A stretch of 64,000 nucleotides of DNA from CAIQJJ01 sp049325275 (GTDB lineage: Bacteria; Chloroflexota; Anaerolineae; Anaerolineales; UBA4823). Shown here piece by piece: positions 1 through 7,909 of the stretch. Numbering within the stretch: position 1 is the first letter of the stretch; each line of letters begins with the position of its first letter. The stretch lies in the NCBI GenBank assembly GCA_049325275.1, contig JBMOLU010000086.1, positions 1 to 64,000 of the forward strand. The letters are read 5' to 3'. The position numbers and the translations under genes were made by a program. A model generated the notes under the pieces. The model searched no databases. It was not told the origin of the DNA and worked only from the letters and a program-made list of their open reading frames with translations.

Positions 1-222
1 CTTGGCTCCTGGGCCGGTGGTTACGGCTCCTGGGCCGGTGGTTACGGTTCCTGGGCCGGCGGCTACGGCTCCTGGGCCGGCGGCTACGGCTCCTGGGCGG
101 GTTCGGTTCCCTGGTCGGGGTCTTACGTTGCTGAGGCTGCCTTCGTCGAAGACTTCCTGGCGGGCGTCAGCCCCGATGCCAGCAGCGCTTCTGCGACGAT
201 TGAGTGGGTAGAAGAGCCTTAG
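1..222 (+). CDS. C-terminal end of a secreted repeat protein, probably subtilisin-like (partial)
   Basis: Frame 1 is open from the window edge to a TAG at 220-222, giving the last 73 residues of a larger protein. It begins with about five tandem copies of the heptapeptide GSWAGGY. A non-repetitive tail ending in WVEEP follows. Tandem Gly/Ser/Trp tails of this kind occur at the C-termini of secreted S8 (subtilisin-like) peptidases in Chloroflexota. That link is from memory and no catalytic residue lies in the window. A strong hairpin follows 32 bases after the stop. The gene converges on the cyclase gene downstream. Confidence 0.6.
   Translation, partial: LGSWAGGYGSWAGGYGSWAGGYGSWAGGYGSWAGSVPWSGSYVAEAAFVEDFLAGVSPDASSASATIEWVEEP
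4..103 (+). repeat. 21-bp tandem repeat coding GSWAGGY
   Basis: A 21-base unit encoding Gly-Ser-Trp-Ala-Gly-Gly-Tyr is repeated about 4.5 times in frame and probably continues upstream of the window. The copies differ mainly at third codon positions (ggt/ggc), so the protein repeat is selected or recently expanded. The last copy breaks down into GSWAGSVPWSGSY. Confidence 0.85.
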
Positions 223-254
223 ATGCTCCTTGAGCCTGTACTGTTTGTAAATCG

Positions 255-286
255 ACAGGGCGTGCCAGAACACTGGCACGCCCTGT
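255..286. terminator. Perfect 14-bp hairpin between convergent genes
   Basis: The arms at 255-268 and 273-286 are perfect inverted repeats around an AACA loop. The hairpin lies between the stop codons of the plus-strand repeat protein and the minus-strand cyclase. It is placed to terminate both, although no long T-tract follows on either side. Confidence 0.75.
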
Positions 287-312
287 GCATTTGTCGCACT
301 GCAAGCGCTCCC

Positions 313-3300
313 TTATTGTTGCTGGGCGATGATTCTTTCCAGGCGTTGCAGGTCCATCTCGGCGTGTAGCTGGCGAAAGATAAAACGCGCCTCGCTGGCG
401 AAAACGCCCGCCTCGATGGTCTGGCCCTCTTCCTTTGCCAGGAGAGCCTGCGCCAGGGCCGTGCGTCCCAGTTCCAGGTGATTGTCTATCCCTGCAAAGT
501 GTTCGCTACTCTGCTGCAGGAACTTGGCCGCTTCAGCATAGTCGCCCATGACGCGAGCGATATTGCCGCGTAAACGGAAGATGCGGCCTGCTTCTACAGA
601 AGGGCCGCTTCTTGCGGGATTTTGCTCCTGGTAAATATTGTGGGCGGTTTCGCAGGCCTGCCTGGCCTGATCGATCTCTTTCAATCCCAGGTGCGCCTCC
701 CCGACCGAGACGTATAAATCCACCCAAATTTCTTTCGAGCCGATAGTCTCGAGCACGGCGATGCTTTGCTGGCAGTAATCGAGCACCTTTTCCCACTCAT
801 CGAGGGCCAGCCAGTAATGGCTCAAATGGGCGTATGACAGGCCCTCCAGGTAGGTGTGGCCGATCTTTTGTGCGCCGGCCAAGCTTTCTTCCAGGTGGAA
901 ACGGGCTTCGTTTACTTTGCCGCGATCCGTCAATAGCAGTCCCATGTTATTGTGCAGGTGAACAAGCCCCTCGGCATCGCCGAGAATGTGATTCAACTCC
1001 AGGCTGCGCGAAAAATCGTCCAGCGCCAGGTCCCAGTCACCCTTGCGCCAGCGTATCAGCCCCAGGTTGTTGTAGGAGCGCGTTACGCCGACGATATCGC
1101 CCATTTCTTCACGCAGTACCAGGCTTTTACGAACGTAGTTGCTCGCCTGTTCGAGTTGTTCTTTTTCGAAGTAGATTCCCCCCAGGCGGTTGTATATCGA
1201 CGCTGTGATATCGTAGCGTGCGGCTGATAGTGCCAGGCCCAGCGCTTCGACCAGTGCCTCTTCTGCTTTGTCGAGGTTCCCGCGGCGGAAGTTGATCCAG
1301 CCAATATCGTTCAAAATCAGGGCTTTTTCGTCCGGCCGTTCGGTTTTTGAGACTTCGAGTATCGCTTGCGCTTCTGCCAGAGAAAGCAGGGCCTGATCGT
1401 AATCCCCCTGGCGTTCGTATGTCTCGCCTATTTTGCGCGCGATGGTACTGCGTTCTGCCGCGCAACTGGCCGGATCTTCACAAGCCAGTTCTTCGATACT
1501 GCGTTGATAATGTTCTTTCGCCTCCGCATATTCGCCCACCAGAGTCAGCACATCGCCAAGCCCGGCGTGCAACTGGAGCGCCTGGAAGGGTGTGTGCTCG
1601 ACTTCGGGTAAGAGCGCCAGCGCATCTTCATAGTGCTGGCGTGCCTGGTCATTGATGTGGCTGCGGGCTGCTTTCTGGCCTGCCAGACCGAGGTAATGCA
1701 GGGCCTTGTCTTTACGTGGACTCCAGGAGAAGTGCCGCGCTAACAAGTCGACCTGTTCGTCCAGCCGATCGGCGTGTAAGGTTTCGATGATGCTTCCTAC
1801 CAAACCATGTAACTCGCTGCGCTCGCGTTTCAGGAGCGTGCCGTAGATGGCATCCGACACCAAGACGTGCTTGAACGTGTATTCGAGGGCGGGTTGCTCG
1901 CTTGGGTAAAGCAGGAATTCGCGCGCCACCAGGGTTTCTAAGGCTTGCTCGACGGTAAACTTTCCCATCGAGGCGAGCGCTTGCGAAGCGAGTACTTGCT
2001 CCAGCACGGGCACGCTCACCTGGCGGCCGATTACCGCAGCGACCTGGAGCACGCGCCGTGCGATCGGTTCGAGGCGATCGAAACGGGTCAAGATTAGGCC
2101 CTGTAAGGTATCGGGAACCCCCAATGTGGTGATATCTACCCTCTCTGAAAAGCGCCAACGCCCATCTTCGCGCTGCAACGCGCCTGAATCGATCAGCATG
2201 CGCAGGATTTCCTCAAGGTACAGTGGAATCCCGGCCGCACGCTGTACGATCTGGTTGCGTAACGTTTCTGGAAGATTGGGCACAGACAGGAGGCGTTCCA
2301 GCAAGTGCGAACTTTGATTTGGCGAAAGGCTCTGCAGTTCGAACAGATGAAAGCGATCGGCCAGGGCCTGTTTGGCGTGATCGGCAATTTGCTTCAACGG
2401 ACCCTGGTTGAAGGGACGTGTCACGGCCAGAATCAGGAGGGGGGATTGCAGTACGGAATCGACCAGGAAATTAATCAGGCCCAGTGATGCCTCGTCTGCC
2501 CAGTGCAGGTCTTCCAAAATCAAAAGGAGGGGTTGGTGCTTGCTTTCTGCTACCAGCAGGTCACGTACGGCCAGAAATACCTGTTGGCGCAACTGCCCGG
2601 CATCCAGGAATTCGATTCGTCGTGCCGCTGCCGCATCGGATGGCGGTAACGAAAGCATGTGTTCCAGATAAGGCAGCACTTCTCTCATGCGGTTTCCCAG
2701 CAGATCGTTAACTTTCTGCCGCAAGCTTTTGCTGATCTGCGTAACCGGTGTGTCTGCGCCGACACCGAGCAGGTGACGGATAACATCCAGAAATATCCAA
2801 TATGAAACAGAACGCCGGTAGGTCAGGCTGAAGCCCTCGAGAATAGAGATCGGGAGTTTCAAGGAAAGCGCCTTGACTTCCGAGATCAGGCGGCTTTTTC
2901 CCAAACCGGCCTCGCCCACGATCATGGCAATTTGCCCCTGCTGGTAGGCCACCAGCGCGCCGGTAATTTGAGTCAGGCGGTTCAGTTCGATATCACGCCC
3001 GACCATGGGGGCGTGTAACCCTTCCAGGCCGCGCGTGGAACCCGGTTTGGATTTGATACGCTGGACTTTATACCCGGTGACGGGCTGTGCATAGCCCTTG
3101 AGGTTGAGCCCGGGGGCTTCTTCGTACACAAACAAGGCTTTTGTTTTTTGGTAGACACTCTCGCTGACCAGGATGTCCCCTGCTTCTGCCACGCTGTCCA
3201 GACGCTGCGCCAGGTTGACGGTGTCGCCAATGGCAGTGTAGTTCATCAGCAGATCCGAGCCGATGCCGCCGACGATCACCGTGCCGCTGTGCAGGCCGAT

Positions 3301-3825
3301 GTGCAGGTTCAACTCGGTGCCCAATCGCTCCTTCAACTCCTGGCTGAGCTTTGCGACGTCGGCCTGCATATCCAATGCTGCCAGAACGGCCAACTCGGCG
3401 TTGTTTTCGTGCATAATCGGCGCTCCAAAGAGGGCCATAATGCCGTCGCCGGTGAACTTGTCGACCATCCCTTCATACTTGTAAACGCTGTTAGCCAGGA
3501 GGGTGATGAACTTTTGGATGAATTCGTACAGGTCCTCACTGTCGGTCTGCGTGGAGAGGTTGGTGTACCCCGAAAGATCGGCAAACAACACGGTTACGTT
3601 ACGGCGCTGCCCACTCGCTTCCAGCCCGGCTTTGCGGAAACGTTCGAGCAGATCGGCGCCGACCATGGCGCCCAACTGCTGTGCGACCGGTAGGGGGCGG
3701 GTATCCTCGCGCCTGGGCGTGGCCTTTTGCTCGCTTTCGGGTAAGCGCGAGCCGCAGTTTCCGCAGAACTTCATCCCAGGCGGATTATCGAAACTACAGG
3801 ATGGGCAATGGAGGATGGGTGGCAT
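313..3825 (-). CDS. Class III adenylate/guanylate cyclase with zinc ribbon, AAA ATPase and TPR domains
   Basis: This 1170-residue modular regulator starts with a zinc ribbon (Cys7, Cys10, Cys21, Cys24). A class III nucleotide cyclase domain spans about 76-250. The metal-binding aspartates D83 (FADLSGYT) and D127 (FTGDG) and the transition-state Asn/Arg pair N204/R208 are all present, so it should be active. An AAA/STAND-type ATPase follows, with Walker A GEAGLGKS at 304-311 and Walker B LILEDLHWAD. The C-terminal half is TPR-like helical repeats. It probably makes cAMP in response to a signal sensed by the ATPase/TPR part. Whether the product is cAMP or cGMP cannot be read from the sequence. 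The ATG at 3825 has an AAGG just upstream and its own promoter. Confidence 0.9.
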   Translation of the reverse strand: MPPILHCPSCSFDNPPGMKFCGNCGSRLPESEQKATPRREDTRPLPVAQQLGAMVGADLLERFRKAGLEASGQRRNVTVLFADLSGYTNLSTQTDSEDLYEFIQKFITLLANSVYKYEGMVDKFTGDGIMALFGAPIMHENNAELAVLAALDMQADVAKLSQELKERLGTELNLHIGLHSGTVIVGGIGSDLLMNYTAIGDTVNLAQRLDSVAEAGDILVSESVYQKTKALFVYEEAPGLNLKGYAQPVTGYKVQRIKSKPGSTRGLEGLHAPMVGRDIELNRLTQITGALVAYQQGQIAMIVGEAGLGKSRLISEVKALSLKLPISILEGFSLTYRRSVSYWIFLDVIRHLLGVGADTPVTQISKSLRQKVNDLLGNRMREVLPYLEHMLSLPPSDAAAARRIEFLDAGQLRQQVFLAVRDLLVAESKHQPLLLILEDLHWADEASLGLINFLVDSVLQSPLLILAVTRPFNQGPLKQIADHAKQALADRFHLFELQSLSPNQSSHLLERLLSVPNLPETLRNQIVQRAAGIPLYLEEILRMLIDSGALQREDGRWRFSERVDITTLGVPDTLQGLILTRFDRLEPIARRVLQVAAVIGRQVSVPVLEQVLASQALASMGKFTVEQALETLVAREFLLYPSEQPALEYTFKHVLVSDAIYGTLLKRERSELHGLVGSIIETLHADRLDEQVDLLARHFSWSPRKDKALHYLGLAGQKAARSHINDQARQHYEDALALLPEVEHTPFQALQLHAGLGDVLTLVGEYAEAKEHYQRSIEELACEDPASCAAERSTIARKIGETYERQGDYDQALLSLAEAQAILEVSKTERPDEKALILNDIGWINFRRGNLDKAEEALVEALGLALSAARYDITASIYNRLGGIYFEKEQLEQASNYVRKSLVLREEMGDIVGVTRSYNNLGLIRWRKGDWDLALDDFSRSLELNHILGDAEGLVHLHNNMGLLLTDRGKVNEARFHLEESLAGAQKIGHTYLEGLSYAHLSHYWLALDEWEKVLDYCQQSIAVLETIGSKEIWVDLYVSVGEAHLGLKEIDQARQACETAHNIYQEQNPARSGPSVEAGRIFRLRGNIARVMGDYAEAAKFLQQSSEHFAGIDNHLELGRTALAQALLAKEEGQTIEAGVFASEARFIFRQLHAEMDLQRLERIIAQQQ

Positions 3826-3863
3826 GAACCTTTTTGGAACTGTCCGGTGAGTACACTCCTGTT

Positions 3864-3892
3864 AGTTTAGAAGTGAACCCCGTTCTTGTCAA
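3864..3892 (-). promoter_or_regulatory. Sigma70-type promoter of the cyclase gene
   Basis: On the minus strand a perfect TTGACA (3887-3892) and TAAACT (3864-3869) are separated by 17 bases. This predicts a start near 3857 and a leader of about 30 bases before the ATG at 3825. It lies in the 316-base divergent region 3826-4141, which also holds the rplU promoter and leader. Confidence 0.6.
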
Positions 3893-3983
3893 CTCTTACG
3901 GATATAGGATAAAAGTATGGGGAGGGGTAAACCTGTGAGTTCGCTCTCTGGCAATCGTGGCAAGAAATCGGGCAAAATTGTTG

Positions 3984-4012
3984 TTGACACGGGCCAACAT
4001 GCCTATTATAAT
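3984..4012 (+). promoter_or_regulatory. Full-consensus sigma70 promoter of rplU-rpmA-rpmE
   Basis: TTGACA at 3984-3989 and TATAAT at 4007-4012 match both consensus hexamers exactly, with the ideal 17-base spacer. Transcription should start near 4019. It is the strongest promoter I could find in the window, as fits ribosomal protein genes. Confidence 0.9.
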
Positions 4013-4021
4013 TCAGCCCGC

Positions 4022-4052
4022 TCTGCCCCGGCAGGAAGTTTGCCGGGGCAGA
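4022..4052 (+). promoter_or_regulatory. 12-bp hairpin at the 5' end of the rplU leader
   Basis: Perfect 12-base arms (4022-4033 and 4041-4052) enclose a 7-base loop and begin only about three bases after the predicted transcription start. The leader continues for 90 bases to a good Shine-Dalgarno (GGAGG) and the ATG at 4142. The hairpin could stabilise the mRNA or be part of an L21 autoregulatory leader. No T-run follows, so it is not a simple terminator. Confidence 0.55.
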
Positions 4053-4141
4053 AAAATTGTACCCCAACTTCCCCGGTTTTCGGCGTAAGAAAACGATTAA
4101 ACGCGGAATTGCTGGTGAAGTGAAGCTTGGAGGAATAACTT

Positions 4142-4459
4142 ATGAAGTACGCAATTGTCGAAGACGGCGGAAAGCAGTTCAAAGCCGTCGAAGGTGAGTT
4201 CATCGAAGTCGACCGTTACGACGTAGAAGTCGGTGAACAGGTAGATCTTGAGCGTGTGCTCCTGGTCGCTGCAGATGGCGACATCAAAATCGGAACACCG
4301 GTTGTCGCCGGAGCCAAAGTGGAAGCCACCGTTGTGGCGCAGGTGAAAGGTCCCAAGGTGGTGATTTTCAAATACACCCCGAAAAAGCGCTATCGCGTGA
4401 AAAAGGGACATCGCCAGAAGTACACCCGTTTGCAGATTGATTCGATTGTGATGGCGTAG
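4142..4459 (+). CDS. rplU: 50S ribosomal protein L21
   Basis: A 105-residue protein of normal L21 length, beginning MKYAIVEDGGKQFKA and carrying the C-terminal KKRYRVKKGHRQKYT basic segment that binds 23S rRNA. GGAGG lies eight bases before the ATG. It is the first gene of the L21-L27-L31 transcription unit, and rpmA starts ten bases after its stop. The order rplU-rpmA is the usual one in bacteria. Confidence 0.98.
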   Translation: MKYAIVEDGGKQFKAVEGEFIEVDRYDVEVGEQVDLERVLLVAADGDIKIGTPVVAGAKVEATVVAQVKGPKVVIFKYTPKKRYRVKKGHRQKYTRLQIDSIVMA

Positions 4460-4469
4460 GAGGTTCATT

Positions 4470-4736
4470 ATGGCACATAAAAAAGGTGGCGGTTCTACCC
4501 GCAACGGTCGTGACAGCAATGCCCAGCGCCTGGGTGTGAAGGTCTTTGGTGGTGAGCAGGTATCCTCCGGCTACATCCTTGTCCGTCAGCGTGGCACGAA
4601 GATCAAGCCCGGCCGCAACGTGGGCGTCGGCACAGACGACACCCTGTTTGCAACGGCAGATGGTGTGGTGGTTTACGAAACTATCCGCGATAACCGCAAG
4701 CGCGTAAGCGTCATCCCTGCGGTTAATGAAGCATAA
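4470..4736 (+). CDS. rpmA: 50S ribosomal protein L27
   Basis: An 88-residue protein with the N-terminal MAHKKGGGSTRNGRDS that reaches the peptidyl-transferase centre, followed by the QRLGVKVFGGE core. The sequence starts directly with this segment, so it lacks the cleavable N-terminal extension of Firmicute L27. GGAGG lies just before the ATG. Confidence 0.98.
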   Translation: MAHKKGGGSTRNGRDSNAQRLGVKVFGGEQVSSGYILVRQRGTKIKPGRNVGVGTDDTLFATADGVVVYETIRDNRKRVSVIPAVNEA

Positions 4737-4753
4737 CGGTTGAGGAAAGAACC

Positions 4754-5221
4754 ATGAGACAAGGTATTCATCCGACATATTATCCCGATGCGCAGGTGGT
4801 TTGTGCTTGTGGCAACACCTGGACAACCGGTTCGACGAAGAAAAGCTTGCGCACCGATGTTTGCAACAAATGCCACCCGTTCTATACCGGCGAGCAGCGC
4901 ATCGTGGACACAGAAGGGCAGGTCGACCGCTTCTATAAGAAGCTACAGGCTCGCCAGCAGTTCATCGAAACCGCGGCCGCGCGTGAATCTGCCCGCACAT
5001 CGCCAGAACGCCCGGTGGAAGAACTCAATTTGGGCACTCGTCCGACCGAAGCCCTGGCGAAAGCCGGCGTGACCAAGGTCGGTCAATTCCTCGAAAAGCT
5101 TGCAGATGGCGAAGCCGCCGTTTTGAATATCGAAGGTTTTGGCCGCAAATCCCTGGCCGATGCCAAGAAGCGTTTGCGCCAGTTGGGTTACGAACTGCCC
5201 GAGACCGAACTGGTCGTCTAG
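4754..5221 (+). CDS. rpmE: Ribosomal protein L31 fused to an RNA polymerase alpha-CTD-like domain
   Basis: Residues 1-70 are a complete zinc-type L31 with Cys17, Cys19, Cys37 and Cys40 and the CHPFYTGEQR and VDRFYKK blocks. Normal L31 ends there, at about 70 residues. Here a linker (70-88) leads into a second domain (88-150) reading VEELNLGTRPTEALAKAG, then NIEGFGRKSLADAKKRL. This pattern matches the helix-hairpin-helix C-terminal domain of the RNA polymerase alpha subunit. By eye the equivalents of E. coli alpha R265, G296, K298 and S299 are kept, while N268 is Glu. The same reading frame runs through both parts, so this is a true fusion. Its job is unknown: it may bind rRNA or DNA, or contact transcription factors. 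Confidence 0.9.
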   Translation: MRQGIHPTYYPDAQVVCACGNTWTTGSTKKSLRTDVCNKCHPFYTGEQRIVDTEGQVDRFYKKLQARQQFIETAAARESARTSPERPVEELNLGTRPTEALAKAGVTKVGQFLEKLADGEAAVLNIEGFGRKSLADAKKRLRQLGYELPETELVV

Positions 5222-5257
5222 GAATCACGCTGGCCGGCGCCGGCAGCGCATTGCCCC

Positions 5258-5300
5258 TAACGCAAAAGACCGCCTTCTTCTAAGGCGGTCTTTTGCGTTA
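5258..5300. terminator. Strong bidirectional terminator after rpmE and pbpC
   Basis: Perfect 19-base arms at 5258-5276 and 5282-5300 flank a 5-base loop. The second arm contains TTTT on the plus strand and the first contains AAAA, so the hairpin should work for both the rpmE transcript and the convergent PBP1C transcript. Confidence 0.9.
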
Positions 5301-5321
5301 AGAAACTGCCCGCACGGAATA

Positions 5322-7790
5322 TCAAGGGCTTCCCAGCACTTCAAAGGTAATCGTCGGGCTGGTGATAAGCGCTTGAGTCGTTTCGTTTTTTGCGGTTGCC
5401 CACAAACGGTGTTCTCCGGCGGATAGCGGCCACCACAGTTCATAAGGCGGCCCGTCGAGCGTTGCCAGTACCTGCCCATCCAACCAGAGGCTCACCTCGC
5501 GCAGTGCCGTAGCACCGCTCACCTGGATGTGAATGCGTTGGCTTTCGGCAGGCAGGCTGGCGGTAACCCGATAAATGGTGTTGTCTTTTGGGTTGGTGAT
5601 GGCCAGCCCTGTTGCGTTGGTTGCCAGTGAAGGAGGTGCAAAATCACTCAACAGTGTAATCCCCTCGGCATGTGCCCAACTGCGGGCTGCCGGCGGTAGA
5701 TCGAGGACGAGCACTTCTGCGATGCGCTCGGATGGCGTCGATTCATCGGCCAGTTGGTGGGTCGTTGCATCAACCAGGATACGCCGGTAAACCTGATCGA
5801 TCTGGCGAGGAGCCGTGCCATGGATGAACCATTCGAAACGCGTGTAGGGGCAGTCTTCACCGGGCAGGAGGCCGGAGAGCGCGCAAATTTGCGCCTGTTC
5901 TAACCCATCCGGGCGTATAAATGGGCTGGCCGGCGTGCCGCTGAGCGCTTCGCGTAAAAACTGGTGCCAGATGGGTGCTGCGCCCGTCAGGCCGGTGATG
6001 TCGCGCATGGCCTCGTAGTTGGTGTTCCCGGCCCACACGCCCACTACAATTTCTGGCGTGTAGCCAATGGTCCAGTTGTCGTGCCAGTTGGTGGTCGTAC
6101 CGGTCTTGACGGCTGCCGGGCGATCCAGGCGTAAGGTGCTGTTTTCCCCGAAGCCGAGCCGGCGGGCGCTGTTATCACTTAAAATATCGCTGATCAGCCA
6201 GGCCACCCGTTCATCAAGTACACGCGGCTGTGCGCTCGATTCGTGTTGATAGCACAGGTTCCCGGCCGGATCGTGAACGGATTCGATGATATAGGTGCCG
6301 ACGCGCCGGCCACCATTGGCGAAAGCGCCGTAGGCTGCCGTCAGTTCCAGCAGCTTTACATCGCCGCCGCCCAGCGCCAGCGACAGGTCGAAACGCTCGG
6401 GATCGTTCAACGTGGTAATGCCCAGTTTTGTGGCCAGTTCGAACAGCGTCGGCAGGGTGACGTGTTCCAGTGCCTTGACTGCCGGGATGTTGAGCGATGA
6501 TGCCAGCGCCTGCCGGGCCAGAACGGGACCGTGTTCCAGCCCGTCGTAGTTTTTTGGGGTATACGGTTCGCCTTTGCGGGTTGCAAAGGTTGTGTACACA
6601 TCCAGGATGAGTGTAGCGGGTGTCCAGGGTTGGGCGCTCATCGGGTCGAAGGCGGCGGCGTAGACGAGCGGTTTGATCGATGAGCCGGGCTGGCGAGGGG
6701 CAAGCGCCATGTTGATGGCGCCACCGTTTTCGGCGTCGAAGTAGTCGGGGCTGCCTACCAGGGCCAGGATTTCTCCGCTCGTGGGGTTGAGCGCTACCAG
6801 GGCGGCGCTGTTGAGGTTATGCCCCATGCCCTCACGCGCTTCTTTGACTTTTCTGACCTGGGTGGAGACGGCATGTTCGGCCAGGTGCTGCCAATCGATG
6901 TTCAGGGTCGTGCGGACGATCAGGCCCCCGCGGGCGTAGATTTCTTCTGGCGTAAACAGCGCATCGATCTGGTTGCGGACCATCATCACAAAGTGGGGCG
7001 CTTCGATGGGGTAAGGTGTGGCTGTGAACGTGAGCGGCTCTCCGGCCGCCAGCGCGTAATCCGCCTCGTTCAGGTATCCCTGTTCGGCCATCAAACCCAG
7101 CACGACGTGCTGGCGTTTTTGAGCTGCTTCGGGGTCTGTAAACGGGTTGTAAAGAGCCGGTGCCTGCGGCAGGCCGGCAATCAAGGCGCATTCGGCCGTA
7201 TCCAGGTCTTTTGCAGCCTTTCCGAAGAAGGTCTGTGCTGCCGCCTCGATGCCATAAGCCATCCCGCCATAGTAGGTGTGGTTGAGATACAACGCCAGGA
7301 TCTCCTCTTTCCCGAGCTGGCGTGTTAGCCGGAGGGCCAACAGTGCCTCGCGCAGCTTACGGCGCAGGCTGATCTCGTTTCGCTCATCGCTTTCGAACAG
7401 CAGGCCGCGTACCACCTGTTGTGTGATCGTGCTGCCTCCGGCGCGCACTTCGCCACCTGCCAGGTCGATCCAGAAGGCGCGCACGATGCCGATCACGTCG
7501 ACACCGGGGTTATGATAAAAATAGCGATCTTCCGTGGCGATGGTGGCCTGTTGGCAGGCCAGGGGGACATCGGCCAGGGCAACGCTTGTATGCCGCCCGC
7601 TTTCGGATGGCAGCACGTCGTAAAGCAGCCGGCCTTGCCGGTCGGTGATGCGTATCGACGGAGGGGTGAGGCGGGCGTCAAGCGAACTTAACGAAGGGAG
7701 ATCGTGTGCCAGCCAGAAATAGAAAACGATCCCTGCCCCGAGGGCGAGCAGGAAGACGGCCAGGCCGGTGCGGATAAGTTTTTTGTTCAT
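5322..7790 (-). CDS. pbpC: Penicillin-binding protein 1C (bifunctional glycosyltransferase/transpeptidase)
   Basis: About 822 residues: a cytoplasmic tail and one membrane anchor, a GT51 glycan polymerase domain, a transpeptidase domain and a C-terminal BiPBP_C domain (last ~90 residues), the PBP1C architecture. In GT51 the catalytic Glu is E87 (ATEDRYFYHN), with GGSTITQQ at 118-125. Transpeptidase motifs are all present: SSIK at 370-373, SLN at 432-434 and KTGT from 562. It should polymerise and cross-link peptidoglycan outside the membrane. I chose the ATG at 7790 because a TATAAT box sits seven bases upstream of it. An in-frame ATG at 7808 would give six more residues but lies upstream of the predicted transcription start. 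It diverges from an L,D-transpeptidase gene. Confidence 0.92.
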   Translation of the reverse strand: MNKKLIRTGLAVFLLALGAGIVFYFWLAHDLPSLSSLDARLTPPSIRITDRQGRLLYDVLPSESGRHTSVALADVPLACQQATIATEDRYFYHNPGVDVIGIVRAFWIDLAGGEVRAGGSTITQQVVRGLLFESDERNEISLRRKLREALLALRLTRQLGKEEILALYLNHTYYGGMAYGIEAAAQTFFGKAAKDLDTAECALIAGLPQAPALYNPFTDPEAAQKRQHVVLGLMAEQGYLNEADYALAAGEPLTFTATPYPIEAPHFVMMVRNQIDALFTPEEIYARGGLIVRTTLNIDWQHLAEHAVSTQVRKVKEAREGMGHNLNSAALVALNPTSGEILALVGSPDYFDAENGGAINMALAPRQPGSSIKPLVYAAAFDPMSAQPWTPATLILDVYTTFATRKGEPYTPKNYDGLEHGPVLARQALASSLNIPAVKALEHVTLPTLFELATKLGITTLNDPERFDLSLALGGGDVKLLELTAAYGAFANGGRRVGTYIIESVHDPAGNLCYQHESSAQPRVLDERVAWLISDILSDNSARRLGFGENSTLRLDRPAAVKTGTTTNWHDNWTIGYTPEIVVGVWAGNTNYEAMRDITGLTGAAPIWHQFLREALSGTPASPFIRPDGLEQAQICALSGLLPGEDCPYTRFEWFIHGTAPRQIDQVYRRILVDATTHQLADESTPSERIAEVLVLDLPPAARSWAHAEGITLLSDFAPPSLATNATGLAITNPKDNTIYRVTASLPAESQRIHIQVSGATALREVSLWLDGQVLATLDGPPYELWWPLSAGEHRLWATAKNETTQALITSPTITFEVLGSP

Positions 7791-7797
7791 GATGCTG

Positions 7798-7803
7798 ATT
7801 ATA
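7798..7803 (-). promoter_or_regulatory. -10 box for pbpC, close to the start codon
   Basis: A perfect TATAAT on the minus strand ends seven bases before the ATG at 7790, which predicts a leaderless or near-leaderless transcript. No good -35 hexamer is visible. Confidence 0.5.
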
Positions 7804-7828
7804 TTCATTTCTTGCCTGTGCTTCGATG

Positions 7829-7834
7829 TATAAT
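7829..7834 (+). promoter_or_regulatory. -10 box for the L,D-transpeptidase gene
   Basis: TATAAT at 7829-7834 lies 75 bases before the chosen ATG. The -35 region is not recognisable at the standard spacing. It is in the short divergent interval shared with pbpC. Confidence 0.45.
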
Positions 7835-7909
7835 AAACGTCTTACCCGTTGGATTGGTTCGTTTGCTGCGTGTCCGTTCCTTTCGTTTGTCCGTTGTCTG
7901 GGAGTATTT

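Noticed and set aside
4..103. CRISPR or non-coding satellite repeat
   Set aside because: The 21-base units have no spacers and stay in one reading frame with synonymous changes, so they are coding repeats.
3148..3693. 181-residue plus-strand frame inside the cyclase gene
   Set aside because: It lies antisense to conserved cyclase motifs, has no ribosome-binding site and no recognisable domain; a GC-driven shadow.
4022..4052. Terminator upstream of rplU
   Set aside because: It starts only a few bases after the consensus promoter and no T-run follows; a leader element is more likely.
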